From positions 62,001 to 126,000 of the forward strand of contig MU401521.1 of NCBI GenBank assembly GCA_022579005.1: 64,000 bases of DNA. Direction: 5' to 3'. Source of the stretch: Poronia punctata. Its lineage: Eukaryota > Ascomycota > Sordariomycetes > Xylariales > Xylariaceae. The notes under the pieces are model-generated. The model saw nothing but the letters and a program-made list of their open reading frames with translations, did not search any database and was not told the origin of the DNA. Positions within the stretch are counted from its first letter, which is position 1; each line of letters begins with the position of its first letter. Of the stretch, positions 1 to 12,900 are shown one piece after another. The position numbers were made by a program, and so were the translations under genes.

Positions 1-1487
1 TTACATGAAGTGCCAAGAAATACAGTATATGCGAACTGACCTATTCTGTACACGTACATATGCGACTTATTCATTCATAGGCGAGAAGCTGACCAGTGTA
101 GACAGATCAACACTTACACGAGTGAATTCTGGGGACCAGCAATAATGAGGACCCTTGAAAGGACATGCGGGTTAGGTATTATTATTGCTGCATAAGAGGT
201 ACCTACCTGCAATATTATGTGCTTGTTTCGCAATACCACCTGATTAAACAACCCTTTCCTAATGAATACATCTTTGGGATGCCTTTTTAGGTACTGTATG
301 TAGGTAACGTAAGGTATATTAAATATAATATATATATGTCGTGATAGTTGATATGTGAGACAAGCCCACAAGCCAAGATATATAATGATTAGGTATGTAC
401 GTGGAGATGTTTAAAAGGGAAGAATAGGTAGAATCAACCCCACGCCGCATTTAATCATGTACGAGTAGGTTAGGTCGTTGCAATGCAATGATCGACAACT
501 CTATTCTGTCGAGTGGCTAGCTGCGATGCAACAACTAGGTTAGATAGGTAAGTAGGGGTAGGTTAGGTATGACATCCTATCCTGTCCACTACCGGGACTC
601 GTCCCGTGTAAAGCAGGATTTTACGTACGTATGTACTTGTATGTACGACATTGAGATCCCCAAAAGTATGGAACGCTGACAGACAAACAAGAAAGGAAGG
701 GGAAAAACAAAACAATCAATGTATTGTACGGCGTATCTAAAAAGAGGGGGGTTGTTTTTCCCCCACTGTTTTGGGAATCCCGGCCGAGAGGATCGCCGTT
801 CTGTAACAGCGTTCTTGATAGTTGATAGGTTCTGCTGATTGAGGAGGGGGGAGGGTTGGAGCAGGAAAAAGAAATGTTTTTTTCGTCTTTCTTATTATTT
901 GAAGATGCATTCTTACGGGTAGACGGGTGGGTAAGCTGATGGAAGTTATAGTACATATCTTGTTGGGGTTAAGGAAAAGAGGTTCGTGTAAAGAAGGGAT
1001 ATCTACATGCTTCTAGTACTTCAAAGGTTGTTGTCTAGAGAAGTGAGTCTAGATTTCTGCGTGCTGCCGTGCATTTCCGGATGGGTCTTGAGATGAGAGC
1101 CAGGGAGGATAGATATGGCTGGTGAGGTTTTAACAGCAACACTGGTTTAAGTGGGACCGCCGAGATAAATAATCGCACCAGCCACAACTTGTCAGATCCT
1201 CTTCAGCTTCTAGGTAATACCATCAAGCCACAACCATTCACTGGAGAGACCCCTGCCACCGGAACAACCTCAACGGGCAATGTAGATAGGTACTAAATTT
1301 ATTTCGTCGACATACCTTCAGAGGTGCATAAAGCTCCAGCGAACCGACCCTCAAACCCAGACAGGGTCGACTAAACCCGACGAGTAATAAGGGAATTGGA
1401 ACAGAGGGGGAACGAAAACTTTGAGGGGCGTCAATGGGTGGACGGTCTCAACCGTAGATCGAGAAAGAAGAGAAGAAAAAAAAAACC
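1..1487. other. Intergenic region upstream of the uS7m gene
   Basis: No open frame here has codon bias, splice signals or family similarity that I can recognise. The stretch holds degenerate GGTTAGG/GGTAGGTA-type runs (about 463-575), an AT-rich patch near 318-340 and one copy of the dispersed word TACGAGTA at 460-467. The last few hundred bases should contain the promoter and 5' UTR of the uS7m gene. A purine-rich run (AAGAGAAGAAAAAAAAAACC) lies directly before its ATG. Confidence 0.5.
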
Positions 1488-2581
1488 ATGGCTTCAATAC
1501 TAAATCCCTTGACATCCTTACGGAGTCTCGCGATTCGAACGCGCCCAGCGATTATACGAAACCAAATCACGACGACGACGACGACGACGACAAGAATAAG
1601 AAATAATAAAACCGCCGCCCAAGTCGTTATATCACGGAGTTATTCGAGCGATACAACACAACACCAGCAACAACCGTCAGAAGACTCGGAGGAGATATCA
1701 TCATCATCATCACCACCACCGTCATCACGAGTCGAGTTATGGGCGGACAATTATCTCAATGCTCAGGCTCTCCAGGCCCTCAAGGAAGCTGCTGCTATCA
1801 GGATTGAAGAGGAGTTGATAGAGGGCGGGCTGAGATATCATTTGCCGAAAGCTCCTACGAAACATGAGCAGTTGCGCGATCGACATCATCCCGTTATTCA
1901 TCAGGTTACGAGGATTTTGATGAGGGATGGAAAGTTGAGCCAGGCACAGAGGGTTCGTACATTTCTTTTTCTATTACATGCTCGGCTATATCCTGTTCCG
2001 AGTCTCCCCATGACCATGGTTTAGCCGAACTGCACTACTATACTCAAACTTCGAATTCTTTACCCCTATCCTATGCGTAAAAAATAGAAAGAAACCAAAA
2101 ACTAACCACCATACATTAAAAACAGAACGTCTCCTTCATCCTCAACTACCTCCGCACCACCCCACCACCCAAATACTCCCCCCTCCGCCCCCTAATCCCG
2201 GGCGCCCCCCCGGCGGCCCATCTCCCGCTCGACCCGGTCCGGTACCTGACCGTGGCGATCGACTCCGTCGCCCCGTTAATCCGCGTCCGGAACCTCAAAG
2301 GTCTAGCGGGCGGTGGTCGAGCCCTCGAGGTGCCCGAACCCCTGCCCGCGCGCGCCCGTCGGCGACAGGCGCTCCTGTGGATCATGGATATCGTGAACCG
2401 CAAGAAAGCCAACGGGTCCGGGAGGAAGCAGTTCGCTACTAGGTTCGGGCAGGAGATCGTCGCCATCGTCGAGGGCAGGTCGAGTGTTTGGGATCGTAGA
2501 CAGATCGTTCACAAGGTCGGTACGGCGGCGCGTGCGAACCTGACGCATCATGCTTTGAGGAGCAAGCAATTCCGGAAATAA
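1488..2581 (+). CDS. RSM7: Mitochondrial small-subunit ribosomal protein uS7m
   Basis: This is the nuclear gene for the mitoribosomal homologue of bacterial S7, which binds the 3' domain of small-subunit rRNA and nucleates assembly of the head. The exons are 1488-1952 and 2126-2581, giving 306 residues. The intron (1953-2125) starts GTTCGT and ends AACAG, with a CTAAC branch point about 25 nt upstream of the acceptor; both sides join in phase 0. The first ~70 residues are basic and rich in Ser/Thr, as in a mitochondrial presequence, and include an eight-Thr run from an ACG repeat. The S7 fold follows (HPVIHQVTRILMRDGKLSQAQR, then IDSVAPLIRVRN, RRRQALLWIMDIVN and the C-terminal ARANLTHHALR). 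Exon 2 is strongly GC-rich and exon 1 less so. The product is clear from the fold; the exact start rests on the first ATG in frame after a purine-rich leader. Confidence 0.9.
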
Positions 2582-2968
2582 ATGATGGGTGGGTGGGTGT
2601 GTGTGTGTGTGTATGTAGTATTATTTTTTAAGTAGGTGGCTTGAGAGTCTGATGGCTGCTGCTGCTGCTGCTGTTTTATTGTATGATAGGACGGACGGTG
2701 GAAACTGTCTATTATATTATATTATATCATATCATTGAGAAACCTAGTATAGTGTCGTCGTATAAAGTGTTCAATGGGAGTTGTAAACCTGTATACGTAT
2801 TATTATTTAATTAATCAATCAACAGGCACGGTCCATTAACGTACGGACCGTCCATCTATCATGTCTAGCAGGTACTGGTCCTATATCAATCTCTGTTTTG
2901 TTTACTTGCCCCTGACGCCATGCTCCAAGTCAAATGAATGAATGACGCTACAAATCAAAATAAAAAAG
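2582..2968. other. Convergent intergenic region
   Basis: This is the 3' flank of two convergent genes. It holds a GT dinucleotide run (about 2597-2613), a CTG/GCT trinucleotide run (about 2652-2672) and a TATTA-rich stretch (about 2710-2735) that could supply polyadenylation signals for either gene. I see no gene. Confidence 0.6.
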
Positions 2969-4988
2969 TCAAACTGCAGGATCGGCATATGGATCGAACC
3001 CGACCTTCCTCTCGGCCTTGGCAGCGGCGGCCCAGCGCTCTTTACCGCGTAACCCGGTAGTCGAGGCAGATTCGTCGAGGTAGAACCTGAGGAGGTCGTC
3101 CGGCATGGCGAGATGCGTCGTCTGCTTGAATTCTTGGAGGCTGGTTAGACGGAGGAGCATCTCGAGGAGGGAGAGGGATGTTTTGATTGCGGAAAAGGGA
3201 GATCGGGATATTAGTGTTGCCGGGCTGGATTTGGGGCTTGTTGGTGATGTTGGGGGAGGTGTGTTTGCTCTGTTGTTGTTGTTGTTCGTGCCAGAGTTTG
3301 CCTGTGACCCGCTTGATGTTGGCCGCGATGAGGTTATGCTCATACGATTCAGTTGGGTTATTAGATTTTGGTCAATAGATGGACGTGCAGTGTGTTTAGG
3401 TCGGTGGTCCGTATCTGGTGAATATCCTGCAGGTAATACAGATTCTTCCTCGTCATCTAACTCTGATTCTGATTCAGAATCTGAGCCTGTATCGGTTTCC
3501 TGTTGGTCGAAATCGAAAACCTCCAATGCTATCCATTCGGGGTCTAGGTCCTGAGGTAACTTCCATCCGTGTGTACTAGCATCGGAAAGGGGGCTCTTGG
3601 ATGATGGCATCAAAGCCAAGCAATTCTGATCCTCTGGTTCCGATTGCCCCATTTCCTGTCGAATTTGCAAGTCGATATCTTCCTGGGACTGTTTATCGCT
3701 CTCGGAGGGTGGAGTTTCTGAGATGGCGTTGTATTCCGTATCACTGATAGAGCTGACCGGGCCACCGGGCATATCGGCGACACTAACAGATACGGAACCG
3801 ACATCTCTTTTCAGTAAAAGTACCGGGTTGCTCGATGCGCCTTCCTCGTTCTGGATATTAAGAATCTTCCCAACATCGGCATAGAACATCTTGGAAATTT
3901 GGTGTATTGGGATAAATTCTCGGATGCCAGCCTGGCTTAATCCGTCGTAAGGAGTAGGTCCCGATCCTTTATCATCGAATGTGTGCAGTCGTCCATCGTC
4001 CAGATCTTCCACTACCTGTAACTGGTAGGCAAATACGCGCGTGTTTTCGGTCCCGTCCGTTCTATGATTTGCCGTTTGTAAGCTGCTGGCCAGGGGCATC
4101 CGAAGCAACCGTACCCGGGCTTTATGAATGACCTCCTGCCACATTGGTTTCCTCTGCCCTTCCTCAACTCCGTAAGGTTCCTGCAATTCATGAGTCGAAG
4201 CATGCCCTCTGAAGAGCATATAAAGAGACAGGGCGAAATCTGGCCCGATTTGCATCGGCTGGCTTGGGTTGAGGATGAACTGAGAATCGCCAACGTTGAC
4301 TAACAAGCTCGCCTGTAATAAGCGAGAGGGCGAGAAAGACGAGGGAGGAGCTTGGATGCCGCCGATGGCAGACACCCAAAGATTGATGAGCGGGATAGCG
4401 TCGTCGATATTGGTAATCAGGGCCTTGATATCAGAGATAACTCGCTCAACTTCAACCTTTTGACGAGCTGATCTCGCCTTTGCATCCCTGGCTTCGTCAT
4501 GTCCGGCAACCGTGGCGTTTTTCAGCCCTTCTCCGACTGCGTCTATATCATGGCGTAGTTGGCGTGCTAAGAGAGCCAAGTTCTCCAAAGAAGAATCTCC
4601 TCTATTGTAACGATGCTCGATAGACTCTAATATGGGCGATACGAACTTGACGGTTCACCGGCCGTTAGCAACCTTACTAAACACCCATACCATACCAGAG
4701 GGCGGGGCGAGTTGGTGTGTAGCTTTACTCACCTCGATCTTTCGAGATACACGAAGTTGTAGTTGACCAAGCTCTATACGTAAGGGGTCATGCTCGATAT
4801 TCTGTCGTCACACGTGTGAGTCACATGATTCGACTCAAAAACCGAACCTGAAGAGACCAACTGTAAGAATGACTCACCTGGATGAGCTTAGCACCTTGCT
4901 TGACAAGGTAAGTCGAGGTCAAGGCAATGCAAGATCTGACGGCGTAGCTGGTAACGTGATAAGATAGCCTGGAAAGGAATGCGTCCAT
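2969..4988 (-). CDS. YRB30: Yrb30-like RanGTP-binding protein
   Basis: The protein belongs to the fungus-specific RanGTP-binding family (Pfam 'Ran-binding', yeast Yrb30), whose members bind Ran-GTP and have been linked to nucleocytoplasmic transport. The exons on the minus strand are 4988-4878, 4801-4733 and 4645-2969, giving 618 residues. All junctions are GT...AG in phase 0. Family hallmarks are the N-terminal segment MDAFLSRLSYHVTSYAVRS, the phrase VSPILESIEHR, the block SPSRLLQASLLVNVGDSQF followed by MQIGPDFALSLYMLF, and WQEVIHKARVRLLRMPL. The middle (~residues 300-520) is acidic and Ser-rich and probably disordered. The C-terminal ~90 residues return to conserved sequence ending in KVGFDPYADPAV. 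The protein is longer than the yeast one (about 440 residues), mainly through the disordered middle. It diverges from the SUP35 gene across a shared 1.15-kb promoter region. Confidence 0.83.
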
Positions 4989-6137
4989 AGCAACAACTAC
5001 TCCAGCCCAGATGCTTCGACCGCTCCCGATATGAAACTTTGTGGATCGGAGTACTTTGAATGCATCGAAATCTGCAAAGTCTTGCGTGTAGATCTAGATT
5101 AGACAGTATGTATACTTGAGAAATAATCGATCACTGATCAGGATGGTGAAACGTTGCTAACCTAGCCGGTCTGGTTTGATTTCCCTTGGTTCAAATAAGT
5201 AAGTGTTATTAGTGCTACCGTATTGTTGTTAATTGTTAACCCAAGGTTAGAGGGGTTGTTGTTTACTTGGGTAAGGCACGTCCAAACGTGCTGTACATTC
5301 TTATTAAGTATACAAGTATCTGTACCACCTTACCTACGTACAGAATTATAGTCGTGTCTCTCTCTTTGGTAGGCTAGAACATTCACTGTTCTTTTCATAT
5401 GAGTATACCTACCATGGACATATATCCTCAGATACATGAGGTAGAAATGAGCTGCAAACGTTGCTCTTGTGCCCAGGTGGTTACTTACCCAACCCAGTGT
5501 GACACTTTACCTAAAGGTACCGTACTGTATAAATATGCAGGTGTACAGTAAGGATGCACCGTATACAATGGCCGTACAGTCACAAGTCATTATGGGGCTA
5601 TCCTGGACTTTGATAATGGGAAGTCCGCCTGGCGTTGGTACTTGAGGTACCTGGTAAACTAGTACAAGGAGCAAGTATACATACCCCGCCACTTCAACCC
5701 CACCAAAAGACTCACCAAAATAAGCCACAACTCGAAACTTGTTACCCGCCAACTTTATAACAATGGGGTGATTCCAATCGTAACTTTAGTGTCGAGTAGG
5801 TAGAATCCAGCTTGTGGTATTCTATCTTCAAGAACAAGACCCGATACCCTATCGTGATACGGATTCTGACCGGTGCTCTGTTGGTCTTCCTCGAACGAAT
5901 TCGCTCTCTTCCGCGTCTACCCCACCAAGGCCAATTTGTTTGGAGGCCCCGTGTCGTCCACGACTTGACGACTTTCTTTTTTTCATCGCTACCTTCCACT
6001 CACTGTTAACTCGACTTCTATTTCGCTTTTACCCATCCTTAAGTGGCTGCTGAGGAGAGAGAAAGATCTCGACATACTCGACGGCAACCAAACCGACCAG
6101 CTCTTTTTTAAAATATTAAATACGCCCAACTGTCATC
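4989..6137. promoter_or_regulatory. Shared divergent promoter region of YRB30 and SUP35
   Basis: About 1.15 kb separates two divergently oriented start codons. The SUP35-proximal part is pyrimidine-rich (5880-6050), which is common in strongly expressed fungal promoters, and carries a short A/T-rich element just before the ATG (about 6105-6122). Short open frames exist on both strands, but none shows splice signals or recognisable similarity. No individual transcription-factor site stands out. Confidence 0.45.
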
Positions 6138-8896
6138 ATGTCGGATCTCAATTCATGGGAGGACGACCCAGCGGCCCAGGACGAAAACCTGTCGCGCCAG
6201 ACACAGCAGATGAACCTCAACAATAACGCGCCCAACCCAGCAAACATACCGACCTTCCGTCCCGGTGCCAACTCTTTCCAGCCAGGCGCATATGCTTTCC
6301 AACCGGGCCAACAAGCCTACGGCGGCTACAACCAGTACCAACAGCCTGCATATGGTGGCGGTCAGAACTATTACCCTCAATACCAAGGGTACGGCCAACA
6401 GCAGTACGGTCAGGCTCAAGGTCAGGCTCAAGGTCAGGCTCAAGGTCAGGGCCAGGGCTACGGAAACATCTACGGCCAACAACAAGCGGGCTATAATAAC
6501 CAGTCATACTGTGAGACAGAAAACCATGCCCACGTTTTTCCTGATCTAGTCATTCTAACCTCGTTCAAGCCCAAATGCAACAACCGCAGCACCAGCAACA
6601 ACAGGCCCAGACTGTCCCTACCATCGCCAAACGGCCCGAACAAGCTGCGGCAGCCCCGGCGCCTGCCTCTACCGAACTAAACAAGCCCGTAGCCACCAAG
6701 GAGGGAGGCACAAAGGTTCTAAGCATAGGAGGTGATGCGCCTAAGCCGAAGGCCGCCCCTACAAAGGTCTTGTCCATTGGCGTGCCGGCGCCACCAAAGG
6801 AGGAGCCCAAGGCCGAATCAAAGGACGATGCCACTTCTAAGAAGGACGCGGCCGATGCTGGTTCGAAGATGACGGCCACAAAGGCTATTGAGAAGACGGG
6901 CGAGAGCACCAAGGGTACCAAGAGCCCGAGTGGAAAGACGTCACCCACTCCTTCATCCGGCCGATCCAGCCCGACCAGAGCCGCGGCCAAAGCGGCCCGC
7001 GATGTCGACGCTGTCGTCAATGAGCAGTCGGCTGATGTTGACGAAGAGACACTCAAGGAAATCTACGGAAAGGAGCACGTCAATGTCATCTTTTTGGGTC
7101 ACGTCGATGCCGGCAAGAGTACTTTGGGTGGCTGTATCTTGTATGCTACGGGAATGGTGGACGAGAGAACTAGTAAGTCATTTCATCAAGCCAGCATACC
7201 CTCTTACTTGGCGCGTCTTGGAGGTCTTTTGGGGCCCTGTGAGGGAAAGAGTTTACTGACGCTTGGAAATTCAGTGGATAAATACAAGAGAGAAGCAAAG
7301 GAGCTCGGACGAGAGTCTTGGTGGCTATCATGGGCTCTCGATCTAACCAAAGAAGAAAGATCAAAGGGAAAGACGGTGGAAGTCGGCCGTGGTTTCTTCG
7401 AGACGGAAAAGCGCCGTTACAGTATCCTTGATGCCCCGGGACACAAGACGTACGTGCCGAACATGATTGGAGGTGCTGCACAAGCAGACGTCGGTGTCCT
7501 CGTCATCAGTGCGCGTAAAGGAGAGTACGAAACTGGTTTCGAAAAGGGCGGCCAGACGCGCGAGCATGCTATGCTTGCCAAGACCCAGGGTGTCAATAAA
7601 CTGGTAGTTGCTATCAACAGTTAGTTCCGACATGTATCCCCTTGGTCCTTTTACCATGTCCTTGCTGACTTTTATCAACAGAGATGGACGATCCAACGGT
7701 CGAGTGGTCGGCAGATCGCTATAAGGAGTGTACCACCAAGCTGGCACAATTCTTAAAGGGTGTATGTACTTTCTTGCGCTGAGATGTTGTCCTGATATTC
7801 TACTTGCCGGTATCGATGCTGACTTTCCATATCTGCTAGACGGGATACAACAAGAACGATGTGTTCTTCATGCCTATCGCCGCCCAGCAGATGATGAACA
7901 TCAAGGACAGACTTCCGGCCGGCGTTGCTCCTTTCTACAATGGTCCATCGCTACTTGAATACCTAGACAACATGCAGTCGTTGGACCGCAAAGTTAACGC
8001 ACCGTAAGTGACTCGTGAAACCTTTGGATAGAGACGATGGATCACTGACTTTACTATCAATCAGATTTATGATGGCTGTTGCTGGAAAGTACCGTGACAT
8101 GGGTACAATGATTGAGGGTAAAATCGAGGTAAGGAGTTTGACTGTCCATCCAAGACCTCGTTTGTCTCTGTCATTCCACTGACACATTCTCGAACAGGCT
8201 GGTGTTTGCCGAAAGGGCATGAGCTTGATTATGATGCCCAACAAGGAAAAGGTAGAAATTGCGGCTTTGTATGGCGAGACGGAAGACGAAATCCAGATCG
8301 CCCAGTGTGGTGATCAGGTTCGGATGCGGCTGCGAGGCATCGAAGAAGACGACATCTCACCGTAAGTCATCTATCATCAGCTTATATCGTCATCATAGTT
8401 CTTGTTCACTGACATTTCGATTTTATCCAGTGGTTTCGTCTTGTGCAGCCCCAAGAGGCTGGTACACAACGTGAAATCTTTCGAGGCGCAGATCAGGATT
8501 CTCGAGTTAAAGAACATCCTCAGTGCTGGTTTCAACTGTGTACTCCACGTGCACGCGGCCATCGAAGAGGTCACGTTTGCCGCCTTGTTGCACAAACTAC
8601 AGAAGGGCACCAACAGGAAGAGCAAGCTTCCACCCACCCACGCCAAGAAGGGAGACAGCATCATTGCTCGTATGGAGGTCATCGGTGGCGCTGGATCCGT
8701 CTGTGTCGAAACCTTTGACGACGCACCGCAACTTGGTCGTTTCACACTCCGTGATCAGGTATGTTTTTCTCTTATTTTGATGAAGATGACGGAAAAAGTG
8801 AGGAAAGAAAACCGAAAACTAATGTGACCATTTCTCTAGGGCCAAACGATTGCCATTGGAAAGATTACCAAGCTCATCACGGAAGACGCGGCTTGA
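6138..8896 (+). CDS. SUP35: Eukaryotic release factor eRF3 (Sup35), GTPase
   Basis: This GTPase works with eRF1 to terminate translation at stop codons. Nine exons (6138-6510, 6570-7172, 7275-7619, 7682-7761, 7840-8003, 8065-8128, 8198-8361, 8431-8758, 8840-8896) give 725 residues, and all eight GT...AG introns keep phase. Residues ~1-145 are a Gln/Asn/Gly/Tyr-rich prion-like domain with PQYQGYGQQQYGQ-type repeats. A charged Lys/Glu/Ala/Ser linker (M domain) follows to ~280. The EF-Tu-like core has P-loop GHVDAGKST at ~301, then DAPGHKTYV, the fungal phrase NDVFFMPIAAQQ, and a C-terminal domain ending GQTIAIGKITKLI. LNNNA followed by FRPG (residues ~27-43) loosely resembles a PAM2 motif for binding poly(A)-binding protein; this is inference. 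A run of 14 A follows the stop codon. It is convergent with PAN2. Confidence 0.96.
6411..6446 (+). repeat. Three exact 12-bp coding repeats in the SUP35 prion-like domain
   Basis: The unit CAGGCTCAAGGT occurs three times head to tail and encodes Gln-Ala-Gln-Gly three times (residues 92-103). A degenerate continuation (CAGGGCCAGGGC) follows. The unit length is a multiple of three, so copy-number changes would keep the frame. Confidence 0.9.
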
Positions 8897-9975
8897 AAAA
8901 AAAAAAAAAGGTGTGGTTCTTAATTCCCAAAAGGCTGAATGAATACCGAGGGACGTCCGGACTATATAGAGAATAACATGATGATGAATGGTCTGGGGTC
9001 GTCTGTCCCATCCACTCGCCCTTCGCATTGACTTGGTTAGTTCTGAGACAACTCGCGGCATTTTGCTTGGTCTTGCTTTTATTTGGAGTGAGGATAAGGA
9101 ACATGGACAAGTCAAATCATCAAGGTGAATAGGAAGAGGAACTTGCTTCTTTTTATATCTAACCTAGTTCATCTCGGTCTAGTCCCGCCCCTTTTTCATA
9201 CAAACCCCCCCTTTCCGACACAAACGTCCCGGAATCGAATATATAAAAGTTCAAAGCGTAAACTATATCTGCTCTGGGGTTGTATACACGTACACACTAT
9301 CTATCTACCTAGTCTAGGCTCATGTGAAATGTGGCAAAAAGGAGCATGGTCATGAAAGAAGTCAAGGTACATGCATGTAGGTAGTGACGATGAGAAATGG
9401 ATTTTTCTTGATTTTGGTGCACATGATCAATCAATTTCACCGTATACTTTTCCATAAGTCAATAAATCATGGCATGATCCTTTCTTCTCTCGGTACCTAC
9501 CTGTAGGAGAAGCTACCGAGGCTTTGCCCAAACAAATTACATGCATTTCGCATCGGGCATTACCTGTTCGTTTACATAGAAAGATATGCCGAGCCTACCC
9601 GTACAGATATATACGAGTAGATGTTCAACATGACATATTGGTCTTGTGTTGAGTATTTTATTATTTTTCTTAGTTTGCTATGGACTTGCTGCTCTCTTTT
9701 ACTTTCTCTTTTCTTCCACATGAAAACGGGATTTGGCTTATGCCATCCAAAGATACGTCTGGTACAAAAAACCCGGAGTCATCCTCGCCACTGTTTCCCT
9801 TCTCGGTTCGCTGTTAAGTGATGTTGTGGTAAGGGGTCACTAGAGGGTAATTTTACTCCTACCTAGCAATAACCTAATCGATCAAGCTCAGTAGATCGTA
9901 GGAGTAAGAATCAGCACGCAATTGACAAAACTCTTGCGACACAAATAAATATATACGCCGCTCGGACCGGGTAAT
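8897..9975. other. Convergent intergenic region between SUP35 and PAN2
   Basis: This should hold the 3' UTRs of both convergent genes. An A-run begins at the SUP35 stop codon. A TACGAGTA word is at 9612-9619. Short open frames (for example 9621-9821) lack codon bias and splice context, and I see no further gene. Confidence 0.55.
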
Positions 9976-12900
9976 TTATCTGGTACTCGACTCTCGAAGT
10001 GGTGTAGACGCCGGCGTCAGCGCAATAGCGCTCGATCCGGGTTTCTTAGACGGGGTCGAAGGCGCGGTACCGCCGCGACGGACATCGTATGACGAGGGTG
10101 GAGTGGCGGTGCGGATCGGAAGGCCGACGTGATTCTTGTTGGAGGGAGGTTTGAAGTTGGAAGCCAGGCCCTTGGAGTAGATCTCGTGGAGCATGATGTC
10201 GAGAATGCCGGCTTCGTCGTATTCCTGGTATTTCCGGTATAGACGCAACGCCGTGCGTGCGTCCTCGATGGAGTCGTGCGTGTCTAGTTGGATGTCTTCT
10301 TTCAGCACCGTGTATGCCAGGAACTGCAGACTGAGCTTGCGTAGTCTTTCTTTGATAAAGAACAGGTCGCTCGTGTCGATGACTTGGGACTTGGGTACGT
10401 GGATGTTGATGACGCGGAAGTCCTGCTTCAGGCCGTGTCCGAGGAACTTGCAGCCGAGATTCAGGAGGATCCATATCTTCTTGTATGCCATCTTTAGTGG
10501 CACCAGGTTGTGTCCCCGCTGTGCGGCGATCGACTTGTCCAGGTCCTCGGCCGTGATTCCGGAATATGACGTTAGGTAGTCGACTACTTTCTCCTTGATA
10601 GTGATATAGTCATCGATAAAAGGTACACCCTCGTCCATGCCAGTCCCTCTTATGATGGAAGTCCTAGCCAAGGCGTGCACTGTAGGTCGGATGATCTTGG
10701 AGTCGCCATCTGAATGCACCTCTACCACCGGCTGGGAAATCTTGACGAATTCCGTGTCGATGGCTACGATACTATCGGGTCCTGCCGGCTCCGTCTCCCG
10801 AACGAGTGTCTTGTATGTCTTGTTCCCTTGGTTAGGTCTGCGTTTTGTTAGTGACTGTTATATTAACACACAAAATGGGAGCTGGGAGTCTTACTGAAGG
10901 TCGAGGTACAAGAGTTGGGCATCCAGATTCTGTTTCCAGCTGGAGTCGAGCTGGTTGTTGGCTGATCTCACTTGGTACGTGATAACCGAGGGGCTCTTCC
11001 AAGTAGTGTTGAAGGCTAAAGCCTCCTTGGTAGGGACGGGCTTCACATGGAAATCGTTGAAGAGATACCACTGACTCTTACCGGGTGGAGTTGGTGCCGA
11101 GTGTGCCACTTTTTGTTTCAGGTCAGCATCATTCCCGGGACAGCATAAGAGAGTGTTATATATAGTAAGAAGAAAGAGGTGAAAATAAATACTTACCATT
11201 CGCCATAGCAACGAGATGAGACTGCTGTTGTTGGCCGCGTTCAATGTTGACGGCCAGCCCGGTAAGAGAATACACGGTAATGTTATGCATGCCGCGCTGT
11301 AGGTGCAGTTTCAGGTCATCCCCTTCATAGCAGAAGAAGTTGCCATTGTCGACAATAATACCAATCTCCTCGGGCAACCAGCCGGGCGTGGCCCAGAGCT
11401 GCTGTCGCTCGGGTGTCATGCTGCCAGCGTTGAGCATCAGCACACGAGGGACGCTGTGAATCGTCTTCCTGCTCGCTAGATCCCTATATCGATGACAGCT
11501 GTTGCACCATCCCTTGTTCGTCGCCTCTCGTTCCACGCTCATCTTAAGAACCTGGGAAAAGGTCGGGCTCTTGACACGAACATTTCTCTGGCCCGGTTTC
11601 TTCTTCTCGTTAGCTCCTCTATCACTAGACCCGGAAAGAGAAGCAGGTCTACCCACATTCTGTGGATATATCAGGTCGTTGACCATCGTGGCATTTGCCT
11701 TTGTGTTTTCGTTCTTGCAGCTCATGCACCGTATCGAGTTGACTGTGAAGGTCAAGAATAACTAAGTCGCCGAGGTTTAGCCCCTATTCGTCACAAATCC
11801 AGCAAGAGAAACAGATGTGGGGGGGGGGGGGGGGGGGGCNNNNNNNNNNCCGTTGCGAGGTGACGGTGAAGGTAAAGAATAACTACGGCGCCGTGGTTTC
11901 GCCCCCATTCGACACAAACCCCCCCCCCCAAACCCCCCCCCCCCCCCCCCCCCCCCCTTTTGACGAGAAAAGGTTACAATGTAGGTACATACCTCTTCGA
12001 AAGCCGTGGGTGATGGTCCATCAGCGCCTAGACTCTGGTAATTCTTCGCCATTGCGCTATAATTCTGCGACATTTGATGTAAGAGGAACCGGGTTAACTG
12101 CTGCAGCATAGCCGTACGGGAGTCGTGTGGTTCCTCCTCTAGCAATCCTAGTCGTCCGGCTTGAGGCACAGCGGGTTAACAAGAGATCCTTTCCAACCCT
12201 TCCAAATCAACGTGGCACCCCGTGGAATAACTTACACTCTGAATGGTAACTCAACGTCTTCGTAAAGTTGGACGCTTGACAGGCTTCCCCTTCGGCCTTG
12301 TCAAGCATGTCAAAAAGGAATCCTAGCTCGCAGAGCAGACACATGTCGTCGACACATGCCGTCGCAGCGTGCTGAAGAGCTATATTCCGCACTAGTGGTG
12401 TATAATGCATCATCTGGATCAGTGGATTTGCGTATGCGTTGACTATGTGGTTCTGAAGCCCCGAATACTGAGACTTGTTGAAATACCTGCATGTCATATG
12501 AATTTAGTATAATTTTATCGTCTTGAAGACTCCAACCTTTCACTAAACTCACCCAAAGTCGAAATCATCGATACCAAACTTGCTATACGTGATCTCGATA
12601 TTTTGATATATTTCGGGCACTTCGATCTTGTGGCTCTCCAGGTTGCTATCGTGGATGACAAGTGGGAACTCCGGAAAGGTCTCCTCTGGCGCAGGTGTCC
12701 CAGCCGGGGATTTGGCAAGCTCGCGAGCTTTTTCACTCAAAAACTTGGGTGGTTTCAATGTGCTCTGTGGGCTCTCGCTGCCACGGACGCTCTCTACCTG
12801 GTTTCGTCGCATGGGACGCGTGTTTTTCCCGTAATAGCCCCAGTCCCTCTCCTGTAAGGTGGCGAGATGTTGAGGGTCGATCTTGACCGGCGGAGCACCG

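Noticed and set aside
6153..6507. Antisense open frames opposite the SUP35 prion-like domain
   Set aside because: They arise from the repetitive Gln/Gly codons read backwards; the sense strand is a clear eRF3 gene.
11819..11957. Poly-G/poly-C tracts as a real G-quadruplex or hairpin element
   Set aside because: They flank a run of N and a degraded repeat, so a sequencing or assembly artefact is the simpler reading.
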